Shown piece after piece: positions 1 through 9,351 of a stretch of 64,000 bases of DNA. The notes beneath the pieces are model-generated. The model made no database searches, was not told where the DNA came from, and was given only the letters and a program-made list of their open reading frames with translations. A program made the position numbers and the translations under genes. The DNA comes from Prosthecochloris ethylica (GTDB taxonomy: Bacteria; Bacteroidota; Chlorobiia; Chlorobiales; Chlorobiaceae): assembly GCF_015234275.1 (NCBI RefSeq), contig NZ_JADGII010000004.1. One strand, written 5' to 3'. Each line of letters opens with the position of its first letter. The first letter of the stretch is position 1.

Positions 1-55
<55 letters not shown>

Positions 56-102
56 GCGTTGTGTTATACAATATGCACTAATTTTCTAAAAAAACAAATA
101 AA

Positions 103-2223
103 TTATTGAACCGGCATACCTGTGATACCCTCGCCGGACGTTTCGAGCACGTGAAGTCTGCCATCACCACCCTCAACGGCCAGAATCATGCCCTGTGACA
201 CCTCTCCCCGGATTTTCCGTTCAGCCAGGTTGGCCACCATCACGACGTGACGGCCCGCCAGCTCTTCGGGTTCGTAAAATTTCGCGATTCCTGCCAGTAC
301 CTGTCGGGTTTCGCGCCCCAGGGAAACCTGGAGTTTGAGCAGGCGATCAGCTTTTTTGACTTTTTCGCAGGACAGAACCCGTACGACACGCAGGTCGAGT
401 TTCTGGAAATCGTCAAAACTGATCTCGGGTTTGATGGGCGGGATGTTCTCAGCCTGCACGTCATCCTCTTTCTGTTCGCCCTCTTCGAGTGCGGCAAGCA
501 GGGCCTCGATTTTCTCGAGTTCCGGAGCAATATCGCTGTCGGTAATCTTGGAAAAGAGAATTTCACTCTCCCCGCTCAACCGATGACCTCGAGGCAGCTG
601 CGGAGACAGACCCATGGCCCAGTTCACCTCTCCCCTGCGGATAACATCGTCAAGCGGATCCTGAAATCCCAGCATGGCATAGATCCTGCCCGCCGTATGA
701 GGTATGACCGGATAACAGGCCAGCGCCAGTGTATAGCACAGGTTCAGTGAAAGCGCCATCGTTCTGGCGGCTTCCTCACGATCGCTTTTGATGACTTTCC
801 AGGGCTCCGAACCGGTCAGGTAGCGATTGGCCGCACGTGCGATCTCCATGGTGAGAGAAGCCACCTCGCGGAAATGAAAGCCCTGATACGCCTCGTCGAG
901 CTTCCTGAAGCTCTCCTGCCAGTCGATGCCGAGACTGTTCCATTCCTCGTCACTGCACTGATGAGGCACCACACCCTCAAAGCGGGCATTGGTAAAATCA
1001 ACCGAACGCTTGATGAAATTACCCAGGGTATCGGCAAGCTCACCATTGGTGCGATTCTGGAAATCAGACCAGCTGAAATCACTGTCCCTGCTTTCGGGAT
1101 AATTCATGGCAAGACTGTAGCGAAGCGTATCGGCCGGGAATCGATCGAGGAATTCTCCGAGGTACACGGCATAGTTGCGTGACTTGGAAAACTTGCGTCC
1201 CTCGAAGTTCATGAATTCCGATGCGGGAACATTGTCGGCAAGTGTATACACCTCTTCCTCCCGCCCCTCATTCCAGGCCATCAGGAGAGCGGGCAGCATG
1301 AGGGTGTGAAACACCACGTTGTCCTTGCCGATGAAATGAATGATCCGGCTCCCGGGGTCCTGCCAGTATCGCTTCCAGAGCTCGGGATCACCGGCATCCT
1401 GCGCCCACTGACGGGTAAAGGAGATATAGCCGAGCACGGCATCGAACCATACGTACAGCACTTTTCCTTCCGCTTCGGGAGAATCGACAGGCACCGGCAC
1501 CCCCCAGGCGAGGTCCCTGGTGATCGCACGGTCTGCAAGCCCCTGGTTCAGCCAGGTCCTGGTATAGTTGACGACGTTGGAGCGCCAGTTGTCCTTGTGG
1601 GAGTCGACATATGCCTCGAGCTGCTGCTGATACCTCCCGAGGGGAAAGTACCAGTGCAGGGTCTCGCGCAGTTCGGGAGACTCGTGTGACAGCTTGCTTT
1701 TCGGGTCGATCAGTTCGAGCGGACTGAGATGTGAACCGCACGCTTCGCACTGGTCTCCGTTTGCATCCGTATTTCCGCAGATGGGACAGGTGCCGGTCAC
1801 ATACCGGTCCGACAGAAAACGATTGGCGGCAGGGTCGAAGAACTGGCGCTCTGTTTTCTTGACGAAGATATCCTTTCGGTCGATTTCCCGGAAAAACTCA
1901 CCGGCTGTCTCATGATGCTGCGCCGACGATGTTCGCCCGTAGTAATCGAACGAAATGCCGCAGCGACGAAACGCGTCGAGGTTCATGCCATGATAACGGT
2001 CAACGACCGCCTGCGGCTCTATCCCCTCCTTGTCAGCGGTAATGGTAATAGGCACCCCGTGCTCGTCAGAACCCCCGATATGAATAATATCCTCCCCGCA
2101 CAGGCGGCGGTAGCGCACATAGATATCCGCCGGCAGGTACACTCCGGCAAGATGACCCAGGTGAACAGGACCGTTGGCATAGGGAAGCGCAGTAGTGACA
2201 AGAGTTCGTTCGAAATTACTCAT
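103..2223 (-). CDS. metG: Methionyl-tRNA synthetase
   Basis: Cytoplasmic class I aminoacyl-tRNA synthetase that attaches methionine to initiator and elongator tRNA-Met; about 706 aa. The HIGH-type motif appears as HLGH near residue 22 and the KMSKS-type loop as KFSKS in the middle of the protein. A zinc-knuckle insert holds CPICG and CEACG pairs. The last ~110 residues form a separate tRNA-binding OB-fold domain (MetRS-beta/Trbp111 type, starting near FDDFQKLDLRV), so this is the long form of the enzyme. I chose the ATG at 2223; an in-frame GTG five codons upstream is the alternative. It follows the PSP1 gene by about 20 bp on the same strand and is probably cotranscribed with it. Confidence 0.97.
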   Translation of the reverse strand: MSNFERTLVTTALPYANGPVHLGHLAGVYLPADIYVRYRRLCGEDIIHIGGSDEHGVPITITADKEGIEPQAVVDRYHGMNLDAFRRCGISFDYYGRTSSAQHHETAGEFFREIDRKDIFVKKTERQFFDPAANRFLSDRYVTGTCPICGNTDANGDQCEACGSHLSPLELIDPKSKLSHESPELRETLHWYFPLGRYQQQLEAYVDSHKDNWRSNVVNYTRTWLNQGLADRAITRDLAWGVPVPVDSPEAEGKVLYVWFDAVLGYISFTRQWAQDAGDPELWKRYWQDPGSRIIHFIGKDNVVFHTLMLPALLMAWNEGREEEVYTLADNVPASEFMNFEGRKFSKSRNYAVYLGEFLDRFPADTLRYSLAMNYPESRDSDFSWSDFQNRTNGELADTLGNFIKRSVDFTNARFEGVVPHQCSDEEWNSLGIDWQESFRKLDEAYQGFHFREVASLTMEIARAANRYLTGSEPWKVIKSDREEAARTMALSLNLCYTLALACYPVIPHTAGRIYAMLGFQDPLDDVIRRGEVNWAMGLSPQLPRGHRLSGESEILFSKITDSDIAPELEKIEALLAALEEGEQKEDDVQAENIPPIKPEISFDDFQKLDLRVVRVLSCEKVKKADRLLKLQVSLGRETRQVLAGIAKFYEPEELAGRHVVMVANLAERKIRGEVSQGMILAVEGGDGRLHVLETSGEGITGMPVQ

Positions 2224-2244
2224 ACCGGAAAATCTCACTGATGG

Positions 2245-3225
2245 TTAAACATTTTTTTTCACAAAAAGAGCATTGAATTCGGCAAGGTCGAGCTGCTTTC
2301 TCGTATCATCCTCAGAGTAGCGAAGAGAGATCATCTTCCTGGCCGGATCGATACTCTCGATGATTGCCGTCCCTTGGGGAGTGGCCACCTTGCTGCCGAG
2401 GGGCGGGTATTTTTCCGGCCTGCTCTTTCTGCGCCCTTTCTCGGGCTTTGAATAGCCGAGGCAGCATTTCGGCCGGTTACACTGGCCGATCACGTTATGG
2501 GCATGATTGTCGCCCGAGGACTGCTCGCTATGATCATGGCGATCGGCAAAGGGATTGGAATGAATTTTCTGCATCCAGCTCGAACAGCAGAGAATACATC
2601 CGCATGCCCCGAAACTGTTCGCCCGGCGGGCTTCCTCACGTGTGGTGATCTGAACCATCTGGATGCGAGCCTTGAACTCGCTGGCAAGATCGCGCACCAG
2701 AGCCCGGAAATCGACACGGTGGGTTGCGGTGTAAAAAATGGTCACTTTCTGCTGATCGAGGCGGAGATCGATTTCGACCAGTTTCATCTGAAGCTTGTGA
2801 GCCTTGATCCTGGAGACACAGAGGTCCCTGATGGAGGGTTCCCGCTCGACAACGATCTGAAAATCCGCCTTGTCCTGTTCATCGGCAATCCTCAGAAGAG
2901 CCGGAAGCTTCCGCTCTTTTTTGTCCAGTCCTTTCAGATGGTATTTTTTAGCCGCAATGAGACCCGTCGAATACACGATTCCGTAATCATACCCGCCATC
3001 GGCTTCGACAATGACGGCCTGGCCGACTTCCGGCTGTGTGCCGCTGGTATTTTCGAAGAAATCCCGACGGCAGCATTTCAGTTCGATCTCACATAACTGC
3101 GACGCTGCCTCCGCATCGCCTTCATTTCCGTAAATCTGTTCTATCTCGCTCTGGAGAAGCTTGGAAAGGTGCAATCTCACTTTCGCGTTATCTCCCAGCA
3201 TACAACTGCATATCACATTGCTCAT
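2245..3225 (-). CDS. PSP1 C-terminal domain protein (RicT/YaaT-like)
   Basis: A 326-aa soluble protein of the PSP1/RicT family. The C-terminal part carries the family's cysteine motifs, GACGCILCC near residue 208 and CNRPKCCLGY near residue 250. In the Bacillus RicA-F-T complex related cysteines take part in Fe-S binding, and the complex affects RNA processing and development (established for Bacillus only). A His/Asp-rich linker between the two cysteine groups and a basic stretch near residue 265 are visible. It sits between the acyltransferase gene and metG in one minus-strand run. Its role in this organism cannot be read from the sequence. Confidence 0.85.
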   Translation of the reverse strand: MSNVICSCMLGDNAKVRLHLSKLLQSEIEQIYGNEGDAEAASQLCEIELKCCRRDFFENTSGTQPEVGQAVIVEADGGYDYGIVYSTGLIAAKKYHLKGLDKKERKLPALLRIADEQDKADFQIVVEREPSIRDLCVSRIKAHKLQMKLVEIDLRLDQQKVTIFYTATHRVDFRALVRDLASEFKARIQMVQITTREEARRANSFGACGCILCCSSWMQKIHSNPFADRHDHSEQSSGDNHAHNVIGQCNRPKCCLGYSKPEKGRRKSRPEKYPPLGSKVATPQGTAIIESIDPARKMISLRYSEDDTRKQLDLAEFNALFVKKNV

Positions 3226-3287
3226 ACCGTTCTTGCTGTTTCAATATTAAAGACAAAGCATCCTCTTCTTCCTGGCACGTCCTGCGG

Positions 3288-4055
3288 TCACCGTGATCTC
3301 CGGATCCCGAATACAGTTCTGAATTTTTCCACCTTCCGGTTCACCGATTCGCTGCCCTGAAGCAGCACACGGTATCCGTCGAGACGGCGTTCAACGATAT
3401 GCTGGCGTACAACGTCCAGATGCTTCTCGGTTCTCTGCTGCATCGTCAGCGTCAGTTGCTTTCGGTCGACACGCTCCCCCTGCCTGATCATGCAGGGAAC
3501 ACCGAACGACAGAAAAAGCTCGGGTTTCTGTTCGGCAAGATATTCAATACGGCTGACAACTGAAACAACATACACCGCTGATTTTTTTTCGAGCACACGA
3601 GAAGCGATTCCCGCCGTTCCCCTGAAAAAAACCAGAGGTCGCTTGTCGACATGCTCGATCTGCCCCTGGGGAAAAATCCACAACGCATTCTGTCGAGTGG
3701 AAGGAGAGGAAAGCAGCTTGGCAGCATACTCCACCGTCCGCAGTGCACTCCTGGCGTCTGAACGGTCGATGGAAAACGCCCCGAGACGGGTAAAAAACCG
3801 GTGCTTGGAAAGCTCGTCGTACCCGATAGCTATGTAGAGGTTCTGATTGAACAGCTCCTCCGTACACAGCTGCGACCAGAAGCCGTCCCACCAGTAAGCG
3901 TGGTTCCCGTAAAAAATGACGGGAACCTCCTCATCCATGGCCTGCAGTTCAGCCGGCACTGACGCGCGAACGGTATGGAAGTGCCGTCTGAACTGCCGCC
4001 GTGAATACCATGCGAACCACCGGGTATAGAGCCGGCTGCGGCGGACACCCAACAT
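3288..4055 (-). CDS. 1-acylglycerol-3-phosphate acyltransferase-like protein (PlsC family)
   Basis: A 255-aa acyltransferase with the NHxxxxD catalytic motif (NHAYWWDG, residues ~51-58) and a second conserved block FPQGQIEH near residue 129, corresponding to the PlsC FPEG block but with Q for E. The family transfers acyl chains to glycerol phosphate or other hydroxyl acceptors at the membrane surface. The N-terminus is Arg-rich with no clear signal peptide. In green sulfur bacteria a PlsC-like enzyme, CruD, acylates chlorobactene glucoside; this gene is a candidate for that or for a general lipid acyltransferase, and I cannot separate the two from sequence. aspC ends 9 bp upstream on the same strand. 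Confidence 0.8.
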   Translation of the reverse strand: MLGVRRSRLYTRWFAWYSRRQFRRHFHTVRASVPAELQAMDEEVPVIFYGNHAYWWDGFWSQLCTEELFNQNLYIAIGYDELSKHRFFTRLGAFSIDRSDARSALRTVEYAAKLLSSPSTRQNALWIFPQGQIEHVDKRPLVFFRGTAGIASRVLEKKSAVYVVSVVSRIEYLAEQKPELFLSFGVPCMIRQGERVDRKQLTLTMQQRTEKHLDVVRQHIVERRLDGYRVLLQGSESVNRKVEKFRTVFGIRRSR

Positions 4056-4064
4056 AGCGGAACC

Positions 4065-5273
4065 TTATGAAAACGCCTGTCGTATCCTTCTCACCGCCTC
4101 TTCAAGCTCTGCAATCGAGGCTGCGTAGGACAAACGGAGATTTTCAGGTGCTCCGAATGCATCGCCGGGCACCGTTGCCACATGGTGTTCGACAAGCAGA
4201 TACTCGGCGACATCCGTCGAATTCGACAGCACCCGTCCGCCGAATTCACGCCCCAGGACCCCCTGAACCGACGGGAAAATGTAGAACGCTCCATCAGGCA
4301 GGGCCGCCGATACACCGGGAATCTCGTTCAGGGCCTTGTACATGAAGTCCCTGCGTTTCTCGAATTCGAGGCGCCGGTCCTCGACGACCTGCTGATCGCC
4401 GTTCAGGGCAGCGACGGCTGCTTTCTGTGCAATCGAGTTGGGGTTGGACGTCGTCTGTGACTGGATTTTATCGCACGCTTTGATAATCCATTGCGGACCG
4501 GCAAGATAGCCGATTCTCCACCCGGTCATCGAGTAGGTTTTGGAGACGCCGTTACTGACAATGACACGATCACGCATCTCCGGGATCCTCGCAGGAGAAT
4601 ACGGTTCGACACCCCCGTAGACGATACGGTCGTACATCTCATCGGAAATCACGAAGATATCGCGCCCCTCGAGAACCTTCATCAGTGCCTTGACTTCCTG
4701 CTCGCTGTACACCGCACCGGAAGGATTGGACGGAGAGTTGAGCACCAGAATCTTGGTTTTGGGAGTCACGACAGCCTCGAGCTGGTCAGGCGTCATTTTG
4801 AACCCGGTATCGATCGTTGTCGCCACCGTCACAGGAGTGGCTCCGGCAAGCCGGGCCATTTCAGGAAAGCTGACCCAGTAGGGAGCGGGAATAATGACCT
4901 CATCGCCCTCGTCGCACAGGGCAAACATCGTATTGATCAGTGTCTGCTTGCCGCCGGTACTGATAATAATCTCCTCCGGCCTGTACTCCAGCTTGTTGTC
5001 CCGCTTCAATTTGCCTATCACCGCCTCTTTCAGTTCAGGAATACCGGAGTTCGGCGTATACCTCGTGAACCCCTCCCTGATAGCCTGTATAGCCGCTTCA
5101 GACACGAAATCGGGAGTCGGAAAATCGGGCTCCCCTGCCGACAGGCTGACAATGTCCTTGCCTTCCGCCTTCATTTTCTTGGCAAGACCGGTAATGCGCA
5201 TCGTCTGCGATTCCTGCATGCTCTGCACACGGTGGCTGAGATATTGCTCCTCTGGAGAAGAATGAGTGCTCAT
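4065..5273 (-). CDS. aspC: Aspartate aminotransferase (class I, PLP-dependent)
   Basis: A 402-aa fold-type I aminotransferase interconverting aspartate/2-oxoglutarate and oxaloacetate/glutamate in the cytoplasm. The PLP-lysine block reads SNGVSKTYSMTGWRIGY around residue 240. Upstream are the SPSNPSG loop near residue 180, SDEMYDRIVY near residue 210, and the C-terminal substrate Arg in ENLRLSYA. Length and motif order are typical of AspC/PatA subgroup Ib. It follows coaD by about 17 bp. In a reverse-TCA autotroph it would draw oxaloacetate into amino acids (inference). Confidence 0.95.
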   Translation of the reverse strand: MSTHSSPEEQYLSHRVQSMQESQTMRITGLAKKMKAEGKDIVSLSAGEPDFPTPDFVSEAAIQAIREGFTRYTPNSGIPELKEAVIGKLKRDNKLEYRPEEIIISTGGKQTLINTMFALCDEGDEVIIPAPYWVSFPEMARLAGATPVTVATTIDTGFKMTPDQLEAVVTPKTKILVLNSPSNPSGAVYSEQEVKALMKVLEGRDIFVISDEMYDRIVYGGVEPYSPARIPEMRDRVIVSNGVSKTYSMTGWRIGYLAGPQWIIKACDKIQSQTTSNPNSIAQKAAVAALNGDQQVVEDRRLEFEKRRDFMYKALNEIPGVSAALPDGAFYIFPSVQGVLGREFGGRVLSNSTDVAEYLLVEHHVATVPGDAFGAPENLRLSYAASIAELEEAVRRIRQAFS

Positions 5274-5290
5274 GGTTGGTGTAATATTTG

Positions 5291-5800
5291 TTATGAATGC
5301 GCCGGTCCGCCCTGACGCTCGAGATATTTTTCGTTGAGTTTTTCAAGAACACAGGGATGCACGAAGTTTTTCACGTCCCCGCCGAGCATGGCCACCTCCC
5401 TGATGATGGAGGACGCCACATACGTATACTTGACGTTCGGCATCAGAAAAACAGTTGTCACCTCCGGATTCAGCTGACGGTTGAGCAGCGACATCTGAAA
5501 CTCGTACTCGAAATCCTTCACCTGCCTCACTCCCCGCACAATAGAGCGCGCACCGACATCGCGCGCGTAATCTGCAAGCAGGCCGTCGTGGAGAACCTCG
5601 ACACTGCTTCCCGTGTAGTCCGCAGTGATTGTCTCGATCATGCGGCGCCGCTCATCGACAGTAAACAGCGTGTTTTTCTGGCTGTTCTCGGCAATGACAA
5701 CAATAACACGTTCGAAAATGTTCAATGCACGTTCGAACACGTCAAGGTGACCGTTGGTAAACGGGTCGAATGTTCCCGGGTAAATGGCTGTCTGTTTCAC
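5291..5800 (-). CDS. coaD: Phosphopantetheine adenylyltransferase
   Basis: A 169-aa nucleotidyltransferase for the penultimate step of coenzyme A synthesis (4'-phosphopantetheine + ATP to dephospho-CoA). The N-terminal TxGH-type signature is present as YPGTFDPFTNGHLDV, and the ISSTxxR-type C-terminal motif as SSIIREVA. Length is standard for CoaD (about 160 aa). The start codon overlaps the stop of rsmD by 4 bp, so the two are probably translationally coupled, the common rsmD-coaD arrangement in bacteria. Confidence 0.97.
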   Translation of the reverse strand: MKQTAIYPGTFDPFTNGHLDVFERALNIFERVIVVIAENSQKNTLFTVDERRRMIETITADYTGSSVEVLHDGLLADYARDVGARSIVRGVRQVKDFEYEFQMSLLNRQLNPEVTTVFLMPNVKYTYVASSIIREVAMLGGDVKNFVHPCVLEKLNEKYLERQGGPAHS

Positions 5801-6345
5801 GGCTGGTTCTCCGCAGTAAAAAAAGTTACTCTTGTCATACCGTAATCCTTGTGGAAATCGTACTGCGGCAGATCGCTGAAGTCTCCTGACGCCTGGTGCT
5901 CTATCAGAAGCGACCCCGAAGCAGCTACCAGTCCACGTTCGAAGATCGACGAAACCAGCCGGGGATAATCTTCCCAGCTGTAGGGAGGGTCGCAGAAGAC
6001 CAGCTCATAGGTCCCGCTCTGCGTATCGATGAACCGGAGCACATTCTGGCGCACGATGGTGACAGCATCCCCGCAGCGCAGCTTTTCAGCTGTCGCTTTG
6101 AGAGAACGCAGCGCATGAACGTTCTGGTCGACAAACGTAGCGTGTGAGGCCCCGAGACTGAGCGCCTCGAAACCGAGTGAACCGAAGCCGGCAAACAGGT
6201 CGAGCACGCTGATACCCTCGAAATCCATCCGTGACCCCAGTGTATCGAAGAGCGATTTCTTCACTCTGCCGGTGCACGGACGGATTGCGTGCGACGATGC
6301 GCGCTGGAGTTTCTGCCCCTTGTATCTGCCTGTCTGGATCTGCAC
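5797..6345 (-). CDS. rsmD: 16S rRNA (guanine(966)-N(2))-methyltransferase
   Basis: About 182 aa with a Rossmann-fold SAM-binding domain: motif I VLDLFAGFGSLGFEA and the catalytic N-methyltransferase motif FCDPPYSW. RsmD methylates G966 of 16S rRNA. I chose the GTG at 6345, just before QIQTGRYKG, because it places the start 16 bp after the transketolase stop and matches the usual RsmD N-terminus. An upstream in-frame ATG at 6411 would add 22 unconserved-looking residues and overlap the transketolase gene. Coupled to coaD by a 4-bp overlap. Confidence 0.93.
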   Translation of the reverse strand: MQIQTGRYKGQKLQRASSHAIRPCTGRVKKSLFDTLGSRMDFEGISVLDLFAGFGSLGFEALSLGASHATFVDQNVHALRSLKATAEKLRCGDAVTIVRQNVLRFIDTQSGTYELVFCDPPYSWEDYPRLVSSIFERGLVAASGSLLIEHQASGDFSDLPQYDFHKDYGMTRVTFFTAENQP

Positions 6346-6361
6346 GTGGTACCCCGATCGA

Positions 6362-7273
6362 TCAATAATCCCCGTACGAGGTCTGGCCGAGAATATCGAG
6401 CGCCTGTTCACAGTGATCGTCAGACGGCGGCTTGCCGTGCCAGTTTGTGTTGTCGGGCATCACACCTTCGAAGAACGGAACCCCCTTGCCCATCACAGTT
6501 TCAGCAAGGATTACAGACGGCACACCGCTGCCCTTCGACTCACGGATCGATTCGATCGTCTGGATAAGAGCCCCGATATCATGACCGTCACAGTGGTAGA
6601 CGTTCCAACCGAACGCTTTCCATTTATCGGCAAACGGTTCGATGCACATCACGTCACAGACGTCCCCGTCGATCTGAAGCCGGTTGTAGTCAACGATACC
6701 GACGAGATGATCGAGCTTGTAATGAGCCGCACTCATGGCCGCTTCCCATATCTGCCCCTCCTGGCATTCACCGTCACCCATCAGGCAGAACACCTCGTTG
6801 TCACGACCGTCCATTTTCAGGCCGACAGCCGCTCCGACTGCCGCAGACAAGCCCTGGCCGAGAGATCCCGATGCAATTCTGATGCCCGGCAGCGACGCGT
6901 CCGAAGCCGGATGGCCCTGGAGATAACTGTCGATTCTGCGAAGCGAGCCGAGTTCTTCGAGCGGAAAGTAACCGCACCTGGCCAGCACACTGTACCAGAC
7001 AGGGACAATGTGACCGTTGGAAAGAAAGACGAGGTCCTGATCAGGTCGATCCCAGAAGTTGTGCGGATCGTGACGGAGTATTTTAAAATACAGTGTGGTA
7101 AATACATCCGCCATACCGAGAGAGCCTCCGGTGTGGCCCGATGCGGCCTGGTTGAGCATGCGGACGACATCGCGACGGACCTGGCGGGCCATCTCCTGCA
7201 GTTCTTCTACAGTGTCGAGAGAGATGATCTCGCCTTTTTTCTCTTGCGGATAAGGCTGTAAATCTTTTGCCAT
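6362..7273 (-). CDS. Transketolase, N-terminal subunit
   Basis: A 303-aa protein covering only the thiamine-diphosphate-binding N-terminal half of transketolase: GHTGGSLGMADV near residue 45 and the GDG...N ThDP motif (MGDGECQEGQIWE ~ residue 165). In split transketolases this half pairs with a separate ~310-aa C-terminal subunit holding the pyrimidine-binding and C domains. No such partner gene is adjacent (the next gene is rsmD) or anywhere in this window. The length equals a normal split N subunit, so it is not a truncation. It would serve pentose/erythrose-phosphate interconversion if the partner exists elsewhere. Confidence 0.93.
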   Translation of the reverse strand: MAKDLQPYPQEKKGEIISLDTVEELQEMARQVRRDVVRMLNQAASGHTGGSLGMADVFTTLYFKILRHDPHNFWDRPDQDLVFLSNGHIVPVWYSVLARCGYFPLEELGSLRRIDSYLQGHPASDASLPGIRIASGSLGQGLSAAVGAAVGLKMDGRDNEVFCLMGDGECQEGQIWEAAMSAAHYKLDHLVGIVDYNRLQIDGDVCDVMCIEPFADKWKAFGWNVYHCDGHDIGALIQTIESIRESKGSGVPSVILAETVMGKGVPFFEGVMPDNTNWHGKPPSDDHCEQALDILGQTSYGDY

Positions 7274-7372
7274 GATGATGCGGTCAGTACTTCGTGAAGA
7301 AGAGTTGTTGCTACAATGATAGAATGTTGTAAGGACTTTAAGGTAAAGGCAGCGCCGAACAATTGCAACTGC

Positions 7373-8020
7373 TTATCCGGACCCTTTTTTTCTGCTGTTC
7401 CTGAAATGCCTGACGATAAACGAAACAAGCACGATGGCGGCAAGAATACTCACCGGAATGGTATAGGCTGTCATGTAGGCACCGATCTGCTGCCAGTTCT
7501 CGCCGAGAAGGTAGCCGCCATAGAGAAGAAGAATATACCAGACCACGGAGCTGCAGAGCGCAGCGGCAAACACTCCGGCTGCACGCAGATGCAGGAACCC
7601 GGCAAGAATGGAAATAACCGCCCTCGACCCGAACAGGAAACGGTTCACCAGAACGGCAAGATACCCGTGCGCGGCAAATCGCACACGGGCATGCTCCATC
7701 TCGTCGGGAGGAAACATCTTGTGGATCCAGCGAACCGCTCCATGGCGCAGAGCGCCGCTGCCCCGGGAGTAAATCCGGAGCCCGACTGTCCTGCTGAGAT
7801 AATACATAACCATGAACCCCAGGGTCGAACCGAGTGAAGAGACGGCAACCGACCAGGCGAACCCGATCTCGCTGTAGACGATCAGGTAGCCGATGAACGC
7901 GACCGGCACGTCACCCGGAATCGGCGGCACGACATTTTCAAGAAATGAAATGCAGAACAGAAACACGTAGACCGTCAGAGGATCGGCCGTCTGCAGATAT
8001 GCCACAACGGATTCCAGCAT
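7373..8020 (-). CDS. DedA family inner-membrane protein
   Basis: About 215 aa with five or so hydrophobic segments. The DedA/SNARE-associated domain signature ENVVPPIPGDV lies near residue 29 and the conserved glycine/arginine region NRFLFGSRAVISILAG near residue 130. The family is now linked to lipid (undecaprenyl phosphate/phosphatidylethanolamine) translocation and membrane homeostasis; no substrate can be assigned here. The ATG at 8020 is preferred over an in-frame TTG two codons upstream. Same strand as purC (about 40 bp gap) and the transketolase subunit (about 100 bp gap). Confidence 0.9.
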   Translation of the reverse strand: MLESVVAYLQTADPLTVYVFLFCISFLENVVPPIPGDVPVAFIGYLIVYSEIGFAWSVAVSSLGSTLGFMVMYYLSRTVGLRIYSRGSGALRHGAVRWIHKMFPPDEMEHARVRFAAHGYLAVLVNRFLFGSRAVISILAGFLHLRAAGVFAAALCSSVVWYILLLYGGYLLGENWQQIGAYMTAYTIPVSILAAIVLVSFIVRHFRNSRKKGSG

Positions 8021-8060
8021 GTACAATCATTGCTCCACGAAAAAAGGTCCGGCTGATGAA

Positions 8061-8774
8061 TCAGTCCTGAAGGACACGTCGTTCAACCTCGGTATAGGCA
8101 TCCTCGACCCCGCCCATATCGAAACGGAACCGATCCTTGTCCATTTTCTCTCCGGTCTCGAGATCCCAGAACCGGCAGGTGTCGGGGCTGATTTCGTCGC
8201 CAAGCAGAACAGCTCCCTTATGGCGCCCGAACTCGAGCTTGAAGTCGACCAGGTTGAGCTGACGTTCCGCGAAAAATGCCCGCAGGAGTGTATTGATTTT
8301 CGCAGCCTGCTCTTTGAGCTGATCGAGTTCCTCGAGTGACGCAAGCCCCAGGGCCACCGCATGGCTCTCATTCATGAGAGGATCGTCGAGATCGTCATCC
8401 TTCAGGTACAGCTCGATAATAGGTTCATCGAGGACCGTCCCCTCCTTGAAACCGTACCGGCGGACAAGAGAGCCGGCAGCGACATTGCGCACGACGACCT
8501 CGACCATGATAATCTCGAGAAACCGGCACAGCATATCCCGGTCGGAAAGCTTTTCGACGAAGTGGGTCGAGATACCGTTCTCTTCGAGATAGGTGAACAG
8601 CTTGCAGGAAATCGCGTTGTTCATGACTCCCTTGTTGCCGATCGAGCCTTTCTTCTTGTTGTTGAAGGCCGTGGCATCGTCCTTGAATTCCTGGATGACC
8701 AGGTCGCTGTTATCTGTCAGAAAAACCTTTTTGGCTTTTCCTTCGTGAAGAAGTGTTGTTTTATTCATGTTCAT
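8061..8774 (-). CDS. purC: Phosphoribosylaminoimidazole-succinocarboxamide synthase
   Basis: A 237-aa SAICAR synthetase catalysing ATP-dependent joining of CAIR and aspartate in purine synthesis. It begins with the diagnostic LLHEGKAKKVF, has FNNKKKGSI (purC motif GNKK-like, ATP site) near residue 35, the KLVEIxxR-like region ending VEVVVRN, and LVDFKLEFG and GDEISPDTCRFW near the C-terminus. The length is normal for the bacterial single-domain enzyme. It heads a minus-strand run towards dedA and the transketolase subunit. Confidence 0.97.
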   Translation of the reverse strand: MNMNKTTLLHEGKAKKVFLTDNSDLVIQEFKDDATAFNNKKKGSIGNKGVMNNAISCKLFTYLEENGISTHFVEKLSDRDMLCRFLEIIMVEVVVRNVAAGSLVRRYGFKEGTVLDEPIIELYLKDDDLDDPLMNESHAVALGLASLEELDQLKEQAAKINTLLRAFFAERQLNLVDFKLEFGRHKGAVLLGDEISPDTCRFWDLETGEKMDKDRFRFDMGGVEDAYTEVERRVLQD

Positions 8775-8955
8775 ATAATGAGCGTCACTATGGTTATGAA
8801 GAAAGCTCCGGACACGGAATTACAATACAGTACCCGGCCCCTGCAGGGTATCAGGGGAGAAAGAAAACCTGTCTGTCATTGACTGAAAAACACCCCGGGA
8901 AAGCTGTCCCGCGGAAAAAACCCCAGGCTGCTCTACTGAAGGCAGGACAGTGCCT

Positions 8956-9351
8956 CTATCCGTCCTGATCTGCCGCCTGCTGAACGGCCCCGCGCAGCAC
9001 GATCGTCACCTGGTCCTCGGTCAGGCCCTGCTCCTTGAGAAAATTCATGAACCTGAACACACCGAGGTCGGAAAGCATGGCTTTCGGCTGATCCTTTTCA
9101 GAAAGCCCCCTGGATCGGCTGTGTTCCTGGGCGGTCGTGATCCAGTTGGAAATAAAATGCTCGGACTTTCCGTCACCGGTAAAGTACTCTGTCACAATCC
9201 TGACCACATCCTCACGGGAAGGATCCGGATTATCCTTGAAAATCATCTGCATTTCCTGCGAAATCGTTGCCAGAACATTGACGGCTTCACGATCCAGGGT
9301 CTCTTCAAGAATATCCTTCGCTCTTTCCTTGACATCAAACTTGTTGGCCAT
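8956..9351 (-). CDS. Hypothetical protein, all-helical
   Basis: About 131 aa from the ATG at 9351 (MANKFDVKERA); a TTG start 16 codons upstream is possible but less convincing. I do not recognise a family. The sequence is rich in charged amphipathic helices, lacks a signal peptide or membrane segment, and has no cysteines, so it is most likely a small cytoplasmic helical protein. Codon use and GC look like the neighbours. About 180 bp without visible features separates it from purC downstream, and about 220 bp from the next upstream gene, so it may be monocistronic. Confidence 0.7.
   Translation of the reverse strand: MANKFDVKERAKDILEETLDREAVNVLATISQEMQMIFKDNPDPSREDVVRIVTEYFTGDGKSEHFISNWITTAQEHSRSRGLSEKDQPKAMLSDLGVFRFMNFLKEQGLTEDQVTIVLRGAVQQAADQDG

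Noticed and set aside
4491..5315. Long plus-strand open frame opposite aspC
   Set aside because: aspC on the minus strand has all family motifs and full length; the opposite frame has no recognisable domain.
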